A stretch of 64,000 nt of DNA, from contig JAUPFV010000005.1 in the NCBI GenBank assembly GCA_036936605.1, positions 50,674,742 through 50,738,741 on the forward strand, read 5' to 3'. Below the pieces are notes generated by a model. The model was not told the DNA's origin. It made no database searches and worked only from the letters and a program-made list of their open reading frames with translations. Source of the stretch: Limnanthes douglasii subsp. nivea. Its lineage: Eukaryota; Streptophyta; Magnoliopsida; Brassicales; Limnanthaceae. Shown here piece by piece: positions 1-10,783 of the stretch (the stretch's first letter is position 1; every line of letters starts with the position of its first letter). A program made the position numbers and the translations under genes.

Positions 1-640
1 TTCATCTCGTAAAAGGAAAATGATAAGCAGAAGTACGTAACCTCTAGTGGCGAGGAGGTAGAAAGCTCAGCTTCGGGTTTTACGAGATACAAGGGTTCTT
101 CAAAAGAGGAACCAGACAGAGATCAGTTGAGGAAACATAAAAAGGAGAGTAAATCTAAAAGGGATAATGTACCTTGTTCTACATGACGATCGGCTGGTGT
201 GTGGTGTATTTTTGCAGACTTTTAAGGGAACAGCTCTTAAGTGGTACAATCAGATTCCGAGCGAGTACATTTCAAATTTTAGATATTTTTATACTGTATT
301 TTGAAGGCAGTTTGTGGGAAGCAGAGAAATGAGAGAAATTTGTGATACTATTATTTAGTGCAAGGAGGTACTTGGGGAAAAGTTGAAGGATTATACGAAG
401 AGATTTGTTTTGACCAAAGCTAGTTTGGACAACTGTGAAGAGAATGTGGCGATGGAAGCTTTTCGCCAATGATTATTGTCAGAGGATCTGGCCAATGAGA
501 CGACGAAGAGAAGAGCTTTAACTTTTGGAGCTTTTATGGCTCAAGTTGAGGATCAGATTAAAGTCGAGGAGTCTACTAGAGTCTGAGGCGGACCAATTAG
601 CAGTCCAAAGAATTCGGGACAGGTGACCAATAACCAGGGG
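1..640 (+). pseudogene. gag remnant of T1
   Basis: The shifted frames read as a plant Tat gag domain: FKGTALKWYNQIPSEYISNF, then RQFVGSREMREI, then LKDYTKRFVLTKASLDNCEE and AQVEDQIKVEE. These match, piece by piece, the better preserved gag at 48500-49050 (KDRASKWYNRLP, LRDYMRRFIDAKTDLDHCKE, LAQVEKQ). Gag would form the particle that packages element RNA. Several stops and frameshifts are present (for example TGA or TAG near 186, 292, 356 and 470). The start lies outside the window, and the 3' end runs into the deletion junction. Confidence 0.8.
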
Positions 641-744
641 CAGCCCTCGAATGAAAATGAAAACGACAATCAACAATCAAGGCAAAAGAACAACAATTTG
701 CCTCCCCGGAGTGGTGGATATCCAAAATCACAAACAGAATGATT

Positions 745-1271
745 TTAGATGGCTTGAAGAAGAATTTGACGGGGGCAGCAAGAAAATGGTCAAACCATTT
801 TCAAGAAGTGTTTTGGGCTTATCGGAAACTCCTAGAGAGGCTACAAAATAAACTCCTTTTGCTTTGTCATATGGAATGGATGCAGTCAGCTTCATAGATT
901 CTACGATGTCATCTTTTAGAATAAGTCAATATTCTAAAATATCTAATGATGAAGTTCGAAGGGTGAATTTAGATTTGTTTGAGGAGAAAAGAGTTCGAGC
1001 TCATTTGAATGTAATTCATTATCAAACTCCTATGAGGAATAGATATGATTCGAAGGTGAAAAGAAGAGAGTTCAAAGAAGGTGATAATGTGATGAGAAAA
1101 GTTTTCTTGCACACAAAGGAGAAAAGCCTTGGAAAAATGGCTCTGAACTGGGAAGGGCCTTATATGGATGTTGAGAGGATAAAACCAGGGTCTTATCGCC
1201 TTTACGATTTTCAAGGGAAGATGCTTCAGCATCCATGGAATATACAACACTTGAAGCTTTATTATGAGTAG
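745..1271 (+). pseudogene. integrase C-terminal remnant of T1
   Basis: Reading resumes after a deletion with KWSNHFQEVFWAYR, a stop near 849, then an open run from 864 to the TAG at 1269. This ends with a GPY-type C-terminal domain: EEKRVRAHLNVIHYQ, FKEGDNVMRKVF, LNWEGPYMDVERIKPGSYRL, HPWNIQHLKLYYE. It aligns with integrase C-termini at 53117-53593, 7501-7797 and 42908-43200. The catalytic core (D, D, E) is gone except for its last helix, so no strand transfer is possible. The run that begins at 864 has no real start codon of its own; it is a fragment of a polyprotein. Confidence 0.85.
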
Positions 1272-1307
1272 ATTTGTCTTTGTATTTTGGAATTTTTACT
1301 TTCGAAT

Positions 1308-1356
1308 GGTGCACTATTTCCTATCTTGTTGGCCCATGAAGGTTTTAACGATGCGT
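1308..1356 (+). other. conserved motif after pol (T1 copy)
   Basis: About 40 bases after the integrase stop: GCACTATTTCCTATCTTG, a short gap, then GAAGGTTTTAACGATGCG. The same two-part motif follows pol in T2, the outer and inner elements, and the chimeric element. Confidence 0.65.
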
Positions 1357-1783
1357 TGTGTACATATTCAATATTATCAATAAAGTTTGTTTTTGGCCAA
1401 TGGTTCTTTACACATGCTTGAATAAAACTATCCTAACAACTTATCAAAGATTGATATCTTTGAGGTTGGTTAAGAGTAGAATTTTCTTAAGTGTTTATAA
1501 CACTTTTTGAAGAAACAACCATGTTTAATAATCACATTTACAATTTTGTCGACGTGAAAGCTTAACATCACATTGAGAATTTTTCAAAGAGCTACCATGT
1601 TCACCAATTTTGTTAAGGTATTTGAGGTTGTAAGTTTACAGTTTATAATTATATTCGTTTTTAAAATTTAGCATCAAATAATATGTAATAATAAAACAAA
1701 GAAACCGTTTGTCGATTAGATTAATTCGTTGAAGTACAAAAAGCTATTTTTTAACCTAACAAACACAAAAGGATATGATAAAG
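1357..1783. other. non-coding convergent region of T1
   Basis: AT-rich sequence between the end of pol (plus) and the end of the antisense gene (minus). I see no clear tandem array here, unlike the same place in T2 and the inner element. Confidence 0.4.
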
Positions 1784-4700
1784 TTAATCAGATGACTCCT
1801 CCTCCTCGGATGATTCTTCTTCATCTTCATCTTCGGATGACGAATCGGGGATAGGATCGAAAGCTTCACTTGGACGCTTATCGATGGGAATGTCGTTCCA
1901 GAAACTTGTGAAGTTGATTTTAGGATAAGTAGCATGAAGTTCTCGAAGAAGGAGAATGGGTGTTTTTTCTTTCCCATTGTTAATAGTAGCTACCATGTCT
2001 TTCGAAAGTTCAGCCTTGGCAGCAGCAACCGCAACAGTTTTTTCCACTTCGAAATATTTCTTTGGTTTATCAATCTCCTCGGCCAGTTCTTGATTTTTTG
2101 TCTCAGAAAGGTTAAGAGAATTTTTAGAGCTTTGGAGTTGAATATCTCGGTAGCCACATCAGTAGCATGATCAGTCTTGAGCTTATTCATATCCTTTTCA
2201 TGAGAAGTCGTCAGCAATTCTATTTCAACTATGTGTGTGATTCGCAAATGAATTTTCATGCAAAGATCACATTTTATGAGTTCGGACCTTGCTACTTCAT
2301 ACATGTGAAATTGATCAACCACTTTTCCGTGCAAGTATTCTTATAATTGTTTCTCAGCTTCGTAAGATTCTTTGTAATAGACCATATTTTTAGCCAAGTT
2401 CTTTAGATGGTTTTGAGAATCTTCGACTTGGAAAGCAAGTGCTTTTGCTGCGATATCAAGATCGGTAGATGGTTGAGGTGCAACAACGATTGCATAATTT
2501 GGAAGAGGAAGAAGAAATTATGTTTCTGATGAACTAGGACGTTGAATCATATCTAAAGTGGTGGTAGGAGCAGGAGGACAAATAATTTCTGGAGACGTCT
2601 TGGCTGGTGTTGGTCTCCCGAAGTTGAGCATGCGATTTTGGATGACTTGAAGAACAGAATCGTCTTCACCAGTAAGCTCTTCAGTGTTATCAAAATTAAT
2701 GAAAATATCATGATCGAAGTTTTCAACAGCCAGATTTTCATTGGTAGTATTGTCTTCGATGATGATCACATTGTTGTCTTTGGCTGTCTGTTCTTCAACC
2801 AAAGTTTTTTGTTGATTTTGTTGGTTTTCAACAGTGTTTTCATCTTCATCGACCAGTGTATATGATGTGATTCTCGCTTGTTTCTTTTTCTTTCCATGGG
2901 AGCTGGAAGAACCTTTCTTTTTCTTTGAATACAGTTCTTGATCTCTCCTTTCTTCGATGGGTGAGAGGGTTATTTCTGCGATTTTTCTTTTTCGAGGCTT
3001 TGGCTTCGATGAAGTTGAAGGGCTAGCACCAGATGTGTTATCTGTCTTTTTACCTTTCTTCTCTTTGATAGCTTTTTCTTTTTTTCTGTTTTGGTAAATG
3101 ACTTTATGATCTGCTGCGAATAGTAAGGAAAACTTTTCAATCGGGATGAACTAACCTTTTGCATAAAATCTTCGAATCAGGTACTGACATCAAATTTTGA
3201 GGTGCCAAAGCACCTTCTAAGATTGGGAACATATGGCAATTGACGAAATTGATGGACTGGAATGCAGTGTGGAACGCATTATTCCATTCTTTCTCAGCCC
3301 AAGCAACAAGTTTTTGGAAGATATCTTTAGCAGCTGGTCGACGCATTGAATAACGCCTCGATTTTCTGAAATAATCATGCAAGTAGAAAGTTAAGGAAAA
3401 AGAGGGAAAAATATAATCTATTTCATAATGTAAATTTTTTGAAGTGCTTACGATTGCTTCTCCCAGTGAGATTTAGCTTTGTAGGATTAGCATCGGAAAT
3501 TTCTTTGCCATTCTCCTATGCTCCTAATATAAAAATGAATTTATGCTTCTAGAATTTATCAGCATCTAAGAGGTCATCGATGATTTTAAGGTCATCCACC
3601 AGGGTGAGGTAGTAAAAGGGAAGCTTCGGACCTTTCGACATTTGAGTTAAGGAGATGAAGTCATTGATGCTGATGGGAATCTGAGAAAGTCGAGAGGCCA
3701 TAATCACTGACATAAGGGTGAACCGTTGATCCAGTGTCACCTGAGTAGCACAAGTTGAGGAGTTCAAATTATTGCACGATCATAGGATCCAGTGGAAACC
3801 GAAAACCCCAATTGATGATTTCAGGGTAGACTACCAGCTCGTCATCCTTGCAATCTAAGGGAGTTTCTCCTTCTTTAGGCAGTCGAAGAGTTATATTATC
3901 TCACATTCCCCATTTTTATTAGAGCCGAAGCTTGTCTATCTTTGTAATAAATATATCGAACCTTTTTCAAAGCAATAATGTACTTAGCTTCAAGAACCCT
4001 TAAGTTTCTACCAATTTTAGCTTTTTTTTCTTCAGAAACAAAGCAAGTGTCTGTTTATTCCTGAGGCTTATTGGTATTTGCTGAGTTCCCATCATCGGAT
4101 TCAGCTTCAACATCGATTCTGGTAGCTTCGGAATCAACTTTGTTGGCCTTTGATGTTTCTTCTCGAGGATGTTGGGGTAATGGATTAACAGTTTTTGGTA
4201 AAGGGTTATTTGTTCGAGGAGGAGCTTCAGTATCTGGATTTGAAAGGGGATGAGTTGGGTTAATTTCTGATTCATCTCCTATGACAATGAAAGTCTTATT
4301 CTTCTGATTATTGAATAATCATTCGAAGATGGAATATTTGACTTTTGCCTTAAAGGAGATTCTTCACTAATCAAATGAGAAATGTTACTTTGGGATGAAG
4401 AGGCTCGAGGTGTTTTAGGACCTTGGATTTTATATGAGGAATGTTCTTTGAATAAAAGAGAATGGGGAATAACAGGAGCTTTAGTTGGATCGAAATTACC
4501 GTAATAGATTGTTTTGGTGGTTCTTCCAACATGAGCGCTATTGATTAATCCTGCAGCTCTATATTCTTTCGCTCTTTGAGTAATGCAGAAGTAGTCGTAC
4601 GATCCAAAGACTAAGTTGTTATCAGGTTCTGGAGATTTCTAATTATTGGGTATGTTAGCCTCAGATATTCTGGTTCTTAGATTTTTTCATAAACCAGATG
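1784..4700 (-). pseudogene. antisense accessory gene (aORF) of T1, broken
   Basis: Minus-strand pieces line up with the aORF of the inner element. From the 5' end: TQRAKEYRAAGLI near 4575 and IYYGNFDP near 4500; a Ser/Pro/Lys linker; then near 3900-3549 the conserved domain (KEGETPLDCKDDELVVYPE, INWGFRFPLDP, VIMASRLSQIPISINDFISL, ending DDLLDADKF). After an intron at 3366-3451 comes LVAWAEKEWNNAFHTAFQSI, a basic Lys/Ser-rich stretch near 2970-3100, a helical region, and an acidic tail (EDEDEEESSEEEESSD) ending at 1784. The domain resembles the Pfam 'putative gypsy type transposon' family. Stops and frameshifts break it into at least six pieces. The function of the family is unknown to me; an acidic tail and basic patches suggest, but do not show, nuclear binding. 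Confidence 0.7.
3366..3451 (-). other. probable intron in T1 aORF
   Basis: On the minus strand this 86-base stretch starts GTAAGC and ends in a T-rich run with TTTCAG. It separates the exon ending HWEKQS from the exon starting near ENRGV/SKSRRYS. The place in the protein matches the intron at 30501-30591, just after a conserved Trp, though I read a different phase. Confidence 0.6.
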
Positions 4701-4857
4701 AAGGTTGATCGGAGAAGATGAAGGTTGACCGAAGAGTTTGGTTTTTTCTGATGAATATACTGGGAAAAAGGAGGAACACGATGAAGGTATCCAAGTGCTT
4801 CGAATGTTCTCTGAAATGATATGTGTTATGAGAATGAAAAAATGAGGCTATTGATTG

Positions 4858-4865
4858 AATTTATA
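4858..4865 (-). promoter_or_regulatory. TATA box of T1 antisense gene
   Basis: Minus strand reads TATAAATT, about 160 bases before the aORF coding region. A TATA box in this position recurs in six other copies. Confidence 0.55.
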
Positions 4866-5185
4866 GAAAGAAGATGAGACGTGTGAAGATTAAAGGACTC
4901 TGATAGTGATAGGATAGAATACAAAGTGCTGAGAGGATTAAGAGCTTGACATCTGTCAGGCTAGGTATCTAGCTATGGTTTTAATAGTTATAAAGTCATG
5001 ATGGATTTGAACGGCTATATGAAACAGTTACTTTTGTATATTGTTTGGATAAAAGTCGATGAGTATATTTTAAAAAAAAATTAATGTTTAACTGCCACAA
5101 TTATTAGTGTTCGGAGAAGTTTTATTCGCCTTAGGAATCTATCAAATTTTAGTCACTTCTAATTAGTATGTGTTTTTTACATCGC

Positions 5186-5262
5186 TTCAAATGGTTGCTT
5201 CATGTGGTTGCTTTGAATAGTTGCTTCTAGTGGTTGCTTCGAATGATTGCTTCGAGTTTATT
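5186..5262 (+). repeat. short tandem repeat TGGTTGCTTC
   Basis: The decamer TGGTTGCTTC or a near copy occurs four times with spacers of 5 to 8 bases, between the antisense promoter and the polypurine tract of T1. Confidence 0.55.
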
Positions 5263-5330
5263 TTACAACAACGGACATGTCATATGGAAGAATTCGAAGA
5301 CTTTTTAGTTCTCATTCATTTACTGACATG

Positions 5331-5346
5331 AGAACTAGGGGGCTTC
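5331..5346 (+). other. polypurine tract of T1
   Basis: GAACTAGGGGGCTTC lies directly before the LTR TG. It primes plus-strand synthesis and is close to the tracts of the other Tat elements (GACTGGGGGGCTAC). Confidence 0.75.
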
Positions 5347-5706
5347 TGATATGGAAGTAGGATTTTCAATTTTTAAATTGTAAATAAAAAATTTAAGGAT
5401 TAAACTGTAAATAATGTAAGTTTAGTCCTTAAATTACATGTAATATTAGTTTTAAAGAACATTTGTCAGAATGTATAATTATTGTGGACTAAAGAGCATT
5501 TTGTCCTCTTTTGTAACCGATTTTAATTTTGAGGCTAAGTCTTGGCTCCTCTATATAAAGAGCAAGGCTACTCTAATAAAGGGGTTGAACAATTTTTCTA
5601 TTGAACCCATTTGTACTTTAACTTTCTCTCTCTAAAAACTATTTAACTCTTTCTCTCTCCAAACTTCTCTTATAACAATTTACTAAGGTGAAATCTTAAC
5701 TCATCA
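5347..5706 (+). repeat. 3' LTR of T1 (family A)
   Basis: 360 bases from TGATATGG to ACTCATCA, directly after the polypurine tract. CTATATAAAG near 5551 is a likely LTR TATA box, followed by CT-rich runs. The outer half is related to the LTR at 60008-60304 (shared TTTTTAGAGAGAGAAAGTTA when reversed). Confidence 0.75.
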
Positions 5707-6610
5707 GTATCCATTGGATTTACAAAGGATATCATACATGTATTTTTATCCATTCGAACTGGATGGAATTCAGAAAAAATGGGTATTTCCCGAATTGATC
5801 AAAGTAAGGCTACCTCTACCCGAAGAAACTCTGATGGATTGCAAAGCCGGAGAGTTGGTGGTTTATACTGAGGTACTCATGTAGAGTCTTCGATTTTCCA
5901 TGGACCCGTAAATAGTGAGGTATTTCTAGTTGATAAAATTATGCCCATGCCAACTAAGTCCTAATGTATGTTTTACGTTGTTAGCTAGCATCATAGATTC
6001 CAGATGAAAATCAAAGTTTGAAGAACTATGTCGAGGCAGAGAAAAACAAAGTTGAAAGTTTGGGTAAGGAAATGAAGACCCTTAATGAGGATTTGGTTCA
6101 AGTCAAGTCGAATCATGATAAGCTACAGTCTGAAGACACTAATTTCCAAGAAAATTACTTCCTTAAAATATCAACAGAGTAAGAATAAAGATTCCATTTA
6201 ACATTTATCCGAAGATAAAAAAAAAGATCGAAGATATTCTTAAGAAGAAAGAAGATAAAATCAACTCTCTCAAAGAAAAGACTGCCCAAGACATAGCTGA
6301 TGTTGTGGATGCATATGCTGATAAAGTATTGAAGTCTATGCAAGAGAGGGATGAATCTATTAAGTGGGATATGGTGATGTTGTTTCATAAGACATACCTC
6401 AACCAGTCTCTTAGGGAGCTATGAAGGTATGTACCAGAAGGCCAAATCCCTTATCATAATCTGTCAATAGGCAATAAATTTAATGTTTCTTCTGATGACA
6501 CTAATGAGTATGACTCTGATGATGAGGACGAAAAGGATTCAGACGCTGAACAACTTGAAAAGGAGGAAGAAAAGAAGGAAGAGAAGAAAATCGATGAGAA
6601 TGAAACCTAA
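5707..6610 (+). pseudogene. accessory gene (aORF) fragment of T2
   Basis: Plus strand, antisense to the T2 pol. It begins abruptly after the T1 LTR inside the conserved domain (KVRLPLPEETLMDCKAGELV, YTEVL, SLRFSMDP, LCPCQLSPN). Near 6000 it jumps by deletion to the coiled-coil part (KEMKTLNEDLVQVKSNHDKL, DKVLKSMQERDESIKWDMVM). It ends in an acidic tail rich in Asp, Glu and Lys (DSDDEDEKDSDAEQLEKEEE) at a TAA near 6608. The coiled coil and tail match those of the chimeric element at 31640-32085. Stops occur near 5881, 5911 and 6178. The 5' end of the gene lies beyond T1, outside the window. Confidence 0.7.
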
Positions 6611-6884
6611 GGTTAACATATTCTAATGTATGTTTGAATTGAAGACCTTGATACATACAAGGAAATTTGTTGTATTTGGATCAGAATATTTAAGCAAGTC
6701 ATTGACTAGGCCAAAGGCATATTTTAATCCAACATCGGATTTATTTTTCTTTGTCTTTGGATCATTCAAAGTAATTAATGTTATTTTAATTTCTATCAAT
6801 TGCATGTTTTAATATATTTTCACTTGCATTAATATCCGATCTTATTTAAGAATATTTTATTTAAAAACGACCTAAACTTAGAAT

Positions 6885-7375
6885 AATTGTACTCTAATCA
6901 AGCCATTCGAAGGCTATCTATTAAAAGGCATCAATATTTAATTTAGTCAAGCCATTTGAAGGTAATCCATTTGAATGAATCAAAATTTAATTTGGCTAAG
7001 TCATTTTGAGGGCAATCCATTCAAAGACATCAAAATCTAATTTAGCCAAGTCATTCAAAGGTAATCCATTCGAAGACATCAAAATTTAATTTGACTACAC
7101 CATTCGAAGGTAATCCATTCAAAGACATCAACATTTAATTTAGCCAAACCATTCGAAGTAAATAAATTTTAATCCAACCAAGTCATTCGAAGGCAATAAC
7201 TTTTAATCCAACCAAGTCATTCAAAGGTAATTTAATTCAAAGGCAATAGTTTTTAATCCAACCAAGCCATTTGAAGGTAATTCATTCGAATGCATCAACT
7301 TTTAATCCAACCAAGCCATTCAAATATATCAAAATTTAACTCAGCCAAGCATAGCAAAGACACTTTTAAAATTAA
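6885..7375. repeat. tandem array, about 49-base unit, in T2
   Basis: Roughly ten imperfect copies of a unit holding AGCCAAGTCATTCGAAGG, then AATCCATTCGAAGACATC and AAAATTTAATTT. The first units repeat every 49-50 bases; later ones are shortened. It fills the space between the 3' end of the accessory gene and the 3' end of pol. Confidence 0.8.
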
Positions 7376-7398
7376 AAGATGATAGGTTGATTGTGATT

Positions 7399-7448
7399 CA
7401 GGTACCTCATTAAAACCTCACCGAGTCACCAATGTAGGAAAGATTATG
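7399..7448 (-). other. conserved motif after pol (T2 copy)
   Basis: Plus strand shows CTCATTAAAACCTCACC, then CACCAATGTAGGAAAGA; the reverse is the post-pol motif, here about 50 bases after the integrase stop. Confidence 0.65.
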
Positions 7449-7500
7449 CCCCTTAATATTTAGATTGAACTAAAACAAAGTAAATATTTATAGGATAATC

Positions 7501-8346
7501 TTACTCTATATACAACCTCAAATGCTCAATATTCCAAGGGTGTTTTAAAAGGTTCTCTTCTTTGTCTAAGAGCTTGTATATTTCTTGCTTGATTTTTTTG
7601 TAGTAAATGTATGGTCTTTTCCATTTCGGAGCCATTTTTTCAAACTTCTTTTCCTTAGTATGTAAAAACATTTTCTTTACAACTTTATCTCCTACTTGGA
7701 AGTTTTTTCTTCTAACTTTGGATGCGTACCTGCATCTCATACGACCTTGGTAGTGAATGGTTCTTAAGTGAGCTTTTATTCTCTTTTCCTCAATCAAATC
7801 CAGTTGATCCCTTACTGCATCCTTGTTATTTTATTCAGAATAATTTTGAATTCTGAAAGAAGGAAGAGTAGCTTCTATATGTGTAATTTCATCCAATCTG
7901 TAAACTAAAGCGAATGGAGACTCTTGAGTAGTTGTATGAGGAGTAGTTCGGTGTGCCCACAATACTTCTTGTAGATAACTTGGCCATTTCCCGATTGCTC
8001 CCTCCAAGTTGTTTTCCGAACCCATTAAAATCGTTCGGTTTGCTACCTCAACTTGTCCATTGGCCTAATGATGAAAAGGAGAAGATAAACAATGATGAAT
8101 TTCTCTTGATGTACATAATACTTCCATGTCTTTATTGTCAAACTGTGGACCATTATCTATAGTGATGCGCCTGAGAATGCCAAACTTGCACCATATGTTA
8201 TAAAGAATAAACTTTATCAGTGTTTTAGATGTTATCCAGGATAATGGTGTAGCTCTTACCCACTTGAAAAAGTAAAATATTGCCAAAATGATAGTGTGAC
8301 AACGCCCATAAGCCATTGGAAGTGGTCCGACTTGATCAAGCCCCAC
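7501..8346 (-). pseudogene. integrase remnant of T2
   Basis: Three minus-strand open stretches cover the integrase core and C-terminus. The core has GLDQVGPLP (first catalytic Asp, normally in GxDxVGPLP) and ITIDNGPQFDNK (second Asp). The region with the catalytic Glu (NGQVEVANRT) falls near 8025-8065, where the frame shifts. Then come WPSYLQEVLWAHRTTPHTTT, SPFALVYRLDEITHIEA, and the C-terminal EEKRIKAHLRTIHYQ, FQVGDKVVKKMF, KHPWNIEHLRLYIE. At least two frameshifts are present. The N-terminal zinc-binding part is absent because the homology ends at about 8346. Confidence 0.8.
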
Positions 8347-8350
8347 CAGC

Positions 8351-8585
8351 TTAACACGGTCAGTCGCTTTAGCCGAGGTTTAACCAACACACATCTGCGA
8401 TGCATGACCATTACCCTCACAAACTATATACGACCATTCAACACAACGATCAGGTCTCAACAGACAAGGTGCATAAATAATAAGGCATTGTATAAATAAA
8501 AATAACATATTACATGGTGCATATGAAGAATTTATGCTTAAAGACTCCTTATTTGCTTCTAAATTGAGCACGTGATGTTACCCCT
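8351..8585. other. unassigned sequence between T2 and T3
   Basis: I see no coding similarity or repeat here; it begins where T2 integrase homology stops. Confidence 0.3.
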
Positions 8586-9180
8586 ACAATTCAACAAGTA
8601 TAAAATCAACAAGTTCACCAGATATAGTGACCCGAACCATCACGTGGACAATTTTCGAAATTAGATATTGCGGTACCCGAGAGCTGATAATCGATTCAAA
8701 TGTAAATCTTTCGTTCTCACGTTGAAAGTAACCTCTCTAACTTGGTTTAATGGAAGGCCTACGAGAAGTATTAGAAACTTTAACCAATTTTCCATAACCT
8801 TTTGCAACCATTACATTGGATCTAAGGTCATTATGCGGGATTCAAATTTAATCATCCACTACAAGCTAAAATCCAACAAGAATTTACTGCAATGCGCAGA
8901 ACAATTTGTTGAAATAAGAGACTAGTTGCGGGACTGTCCGAACAACATAATATGCGTAACATACAAAAAAAGAATCCTACGAGGACCGTTATTCAATTCC
9001 ATAATGATAAAAACACCTATGTTTTTGGAAATCTGTTTGTGCGAATGGAACGTTACATAAAGGAACACGAGATGGATTGGCAATGGTAGCAGTGGATCTC
9101 AGAATGGTGGTAACTTACGACCAATGTGACGAACAATTAATCGTGGCCCAATTTAGTTTAAAGAATTATCATAACTCTTG
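8586..9180 (+). pseudogene. gag remnant of decayed gypsy element T3
   Basis: Plus strand reads NKFTRYSDPNHHVDNF, RADNRFKCKSFVLTLKVTSL, TWFNGRPTRSIRNFNQFSIT, then KSNKNLLQCAEQFVEIRD. This keeps the spacing of the plant gypsy gag domain (DPxxHL...F...KxF..TL...A..W...LP..SI..F..F...F; then the SL.(E/D)Y..RF block). It diverges clearly from the other gags here, and the copy lacks any long open frame. Bases 8990-9180 give a weak FGNLFVRMERYIKEHEMDW reading that could be the region after gag. LTRs were not found. Confidence 0.6.
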
Positions 9181-9479
9181 ACAAAGCGATGCCCCGACTA
9201 TACAAGGCAATGTTACCCCAATCAAGGAAAAGGTTAAGAAGGTAGCAAACAGAGCACCTAGTACAACGACCACGACAATGACAAAGGCTCTGAACACCCT
9301 GGCCCCATAATCGAACCTGCAGAAGAAACTTAAGAAGTACACATGAAAGATAATAAAAGCATGCATTTATGCAACGCATCTCACCCATTTTTGGGAACAA
9401 ACTTCTAGATTTTCTACATAACAACGTGAATATTTAAGCTTAGAACACTATATACGTAACAGGAGTCCAAACTAAAGTA

Positions 9480-9875
9480 ATATATCACAAACTATCATAC
9501 AACCCTACGCTTCAACCGATCAAGCAAAAGTGAAAATATTATTCATTGAAGAAACAAATTTGAGGTAAAGTTAAATGAAGTGGACAAGTTAACAATTATC
9601 GTCCACATTGGGGAGCTCTTTATCCTCTCTGATGACCGGTCTAGTTCTCGTGAAGAAAAAGAATGAAAATTGTCTAATGTACATTGCTTTCACCCATCTC
9701 AATAAAGCATCCTAAAAATATATTTCCTCTATCGCGCATTGGCCAACTGATAGGCGCAACATTAGAACCATATGTTATTCGTTGACGTTTATTCCGAATA
9801 CAATCATATTCAAATGAATGCAAACGATCAAGGATATACCACATTCATCATCTAAATAATTAAAAAAATCGAAAT
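9480..9875 (+). pseudogene. reverse transcriptase remnant of T3
   Basis: In shifting plus frames: YHKLSYNPTLQPIKQKWKYY (compare the usual HxLxI.P...PV.QK.R), then LVLVKKKNENCLMYIAFTHL with NKAS, which is a clear relic of VLVKKKNGKWRMCVDFTDLN. A final stretch reads PLSRIGQLIGAT, like PLPRIDQLVDST. The catalytic YxDD region is not found; the copy ends at about 9875. Similarity lies with Ty3/gypsy RT. It is probably the oldest element in the window. Confidence 0.65.
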
Positions 9876-9941
9876 ATCACAACCATTGAAACTACTTGTA
9901 ACACGCTATCTTGATTATATCGGTATCATCCAACGTGTGTG

Positions 9942-9960
9942 TATATATATATATATATAT
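9942..9960. repeat. (TA)n microsatellite
   Basis: About nine TA dinucleotides directly before the SINE. Confidence 0.8.
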
Positions 9961-9974
9961 GAATCCAGCACGAC

Positions 9975-10139
9975 CCCTAGTGGAGTAGTCGAGTTGGTTG
10001 AGTAAGACATGCTTGTCACCTTATGTGGTTTACCTTCTGGCGTTGGTTTTGCAGGCTATTGCGTCAGACTAAGGATTTACTCTATGCGCACTTATTGCAC
10101 TCTGAGTAGCGGCTGCGGATTATCTCCGAAAAAAAAAAT
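9975..10139 (+). mobile_element. SINE copy 1, internally deleted
   Basis: tRNA-derived head with an A-box-like AGTCGAGTTGGTTGAGTAAG, body CACCTTATGTGGTTTACC, TTCTGGCGTTGG, TGCGCACTTATTGCACTCTG, and an A-rich 3' end. Compared with the copy at 40087, the B-box segment is missing. It is flanked by an 11-base duplication, TCCAGCACGAC (9964-9974) and TCCAACACGAC (10140-10150), with one mismatch. SINEs are transcribed by RNA polymerase III and moved by LINE proteins. Confidence 0.8.
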
Positions 10140-10150
10140 TCCAACACGAC

Positions 10151-10639
10151 ACATTCCGACTTATAAAATCATTCATATTTAAAAAATAAAAAGTACGAAA
10201 CATAATAATAAAATAAATATTAAATAGTCAATATATATAGGTCGAAATAATCTCCAATTACCTTTCAATGTCTATTTGAATAGGATGTCCCTTAAATTGG
10301 TACATACGCAACAGACCCTACTCCGGGGTATGTAAAAGAAAATTAGTGGCACCAAAATGTGACGTATATGATCTACAAGTACATTTAATTCCGATAATAA
10401 ATAGTCCACTGATTCCAGTCAAACCGTTAGTTGATTGTGTGCTAGACGGGGAATTTCTAAAGCGAAAAATACAATATTAAGTATTATAGTTGGATGAAAA
10501 TGACCCATATTAAAAATTAAAAAGATAATTAAGTATTTTTCAATATATGACATTAAAAAGATAATTAAATGAATATCATACTAAAAATGATGATGGTGTG
10601 GTTTTAAATAGGAATTACCATAATGATCAAATGACTTAA
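10151..10639. other. AT-rich intergenic sequence
   Basis: No coding similarity or repeat recognised apart from short duplicated bits such as ATTAAAAAGATAATTAA, seen twice near 10510-10570. Confidence 0.4.
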
Positions 10640-10770
10640 ATACTTATTTTAGTGTTTGCATGTCTGTATCTGCATGCGATGGATTACACGGACGATACAC
10701 GTAGTAGGGTTAAGTCTTGTCGGGTGATACATTGAAAACATAAAAATCTGCATTAAAGAAAATCATATTC
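10640..10770 (+). repeat. module R, partial copy upstream of the DRM fragment
   Basis: TTTGCATGTCTGTATCTGCA, GATTACACGGACGATACACG and CATAAAAATCTGCATTAAAG match the starts of the larger copies at 11815 and 19385. It stops about 13 bases before the DRM homology. Confidence 0.65.
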
Positions 10771-10783
10771 AAAATAATTTTGT

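Larger units (their letters stand above)
1..5706 (+). mobile_element. Ty3/gypsy (Tat-type) retrotransposon T1, 5' end outside window, internally deleted
   Basis: Plus-strand gag, then integrase C-terminus, post-pol motif, antisense accessory gene, polypurine tract and 3' LTR occur in the Tat order. Protease, reverse transcriptase, RNase H and most of integrase are missing: gag is joined to integrase near 715-745. The 5' LTR lies before base 1. The 3' LTR abuts, at 5707, sequence that reads as the conserved domain of another element's accessory gene, so T1 is inserted in T2. With pol deleted, T1 cannot be autonomous. Confidence 0.85.
5707..8350 (-). mobile_element. Ty3/gypsy (Tat-type) fragment T2
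   Basis: Minus-strand integrase (8346-7501), the post-pol motif, a tandem array, then a plus-strand accessory gene. This is the Tat order read from right to left. The left end is cut by the T1 insertion. The right end stops at about 8346 inside integrase, with unrelated sequence beyond, so gag, PR, RT and RH are lost. No LTR of T2 is in the window. Confidence 0.75.

Noticed and set aside
6885..7375. CRISPR-like array
   Set aside because: Units are contiguous and degenerate with no unique spacers, and the genome is a plant.
8668..8925. Independent host gene of 85 codons
   Set aside because: Reads as a decayed gypsy gag domain, with an RT relic 600 bases further on the same strand.
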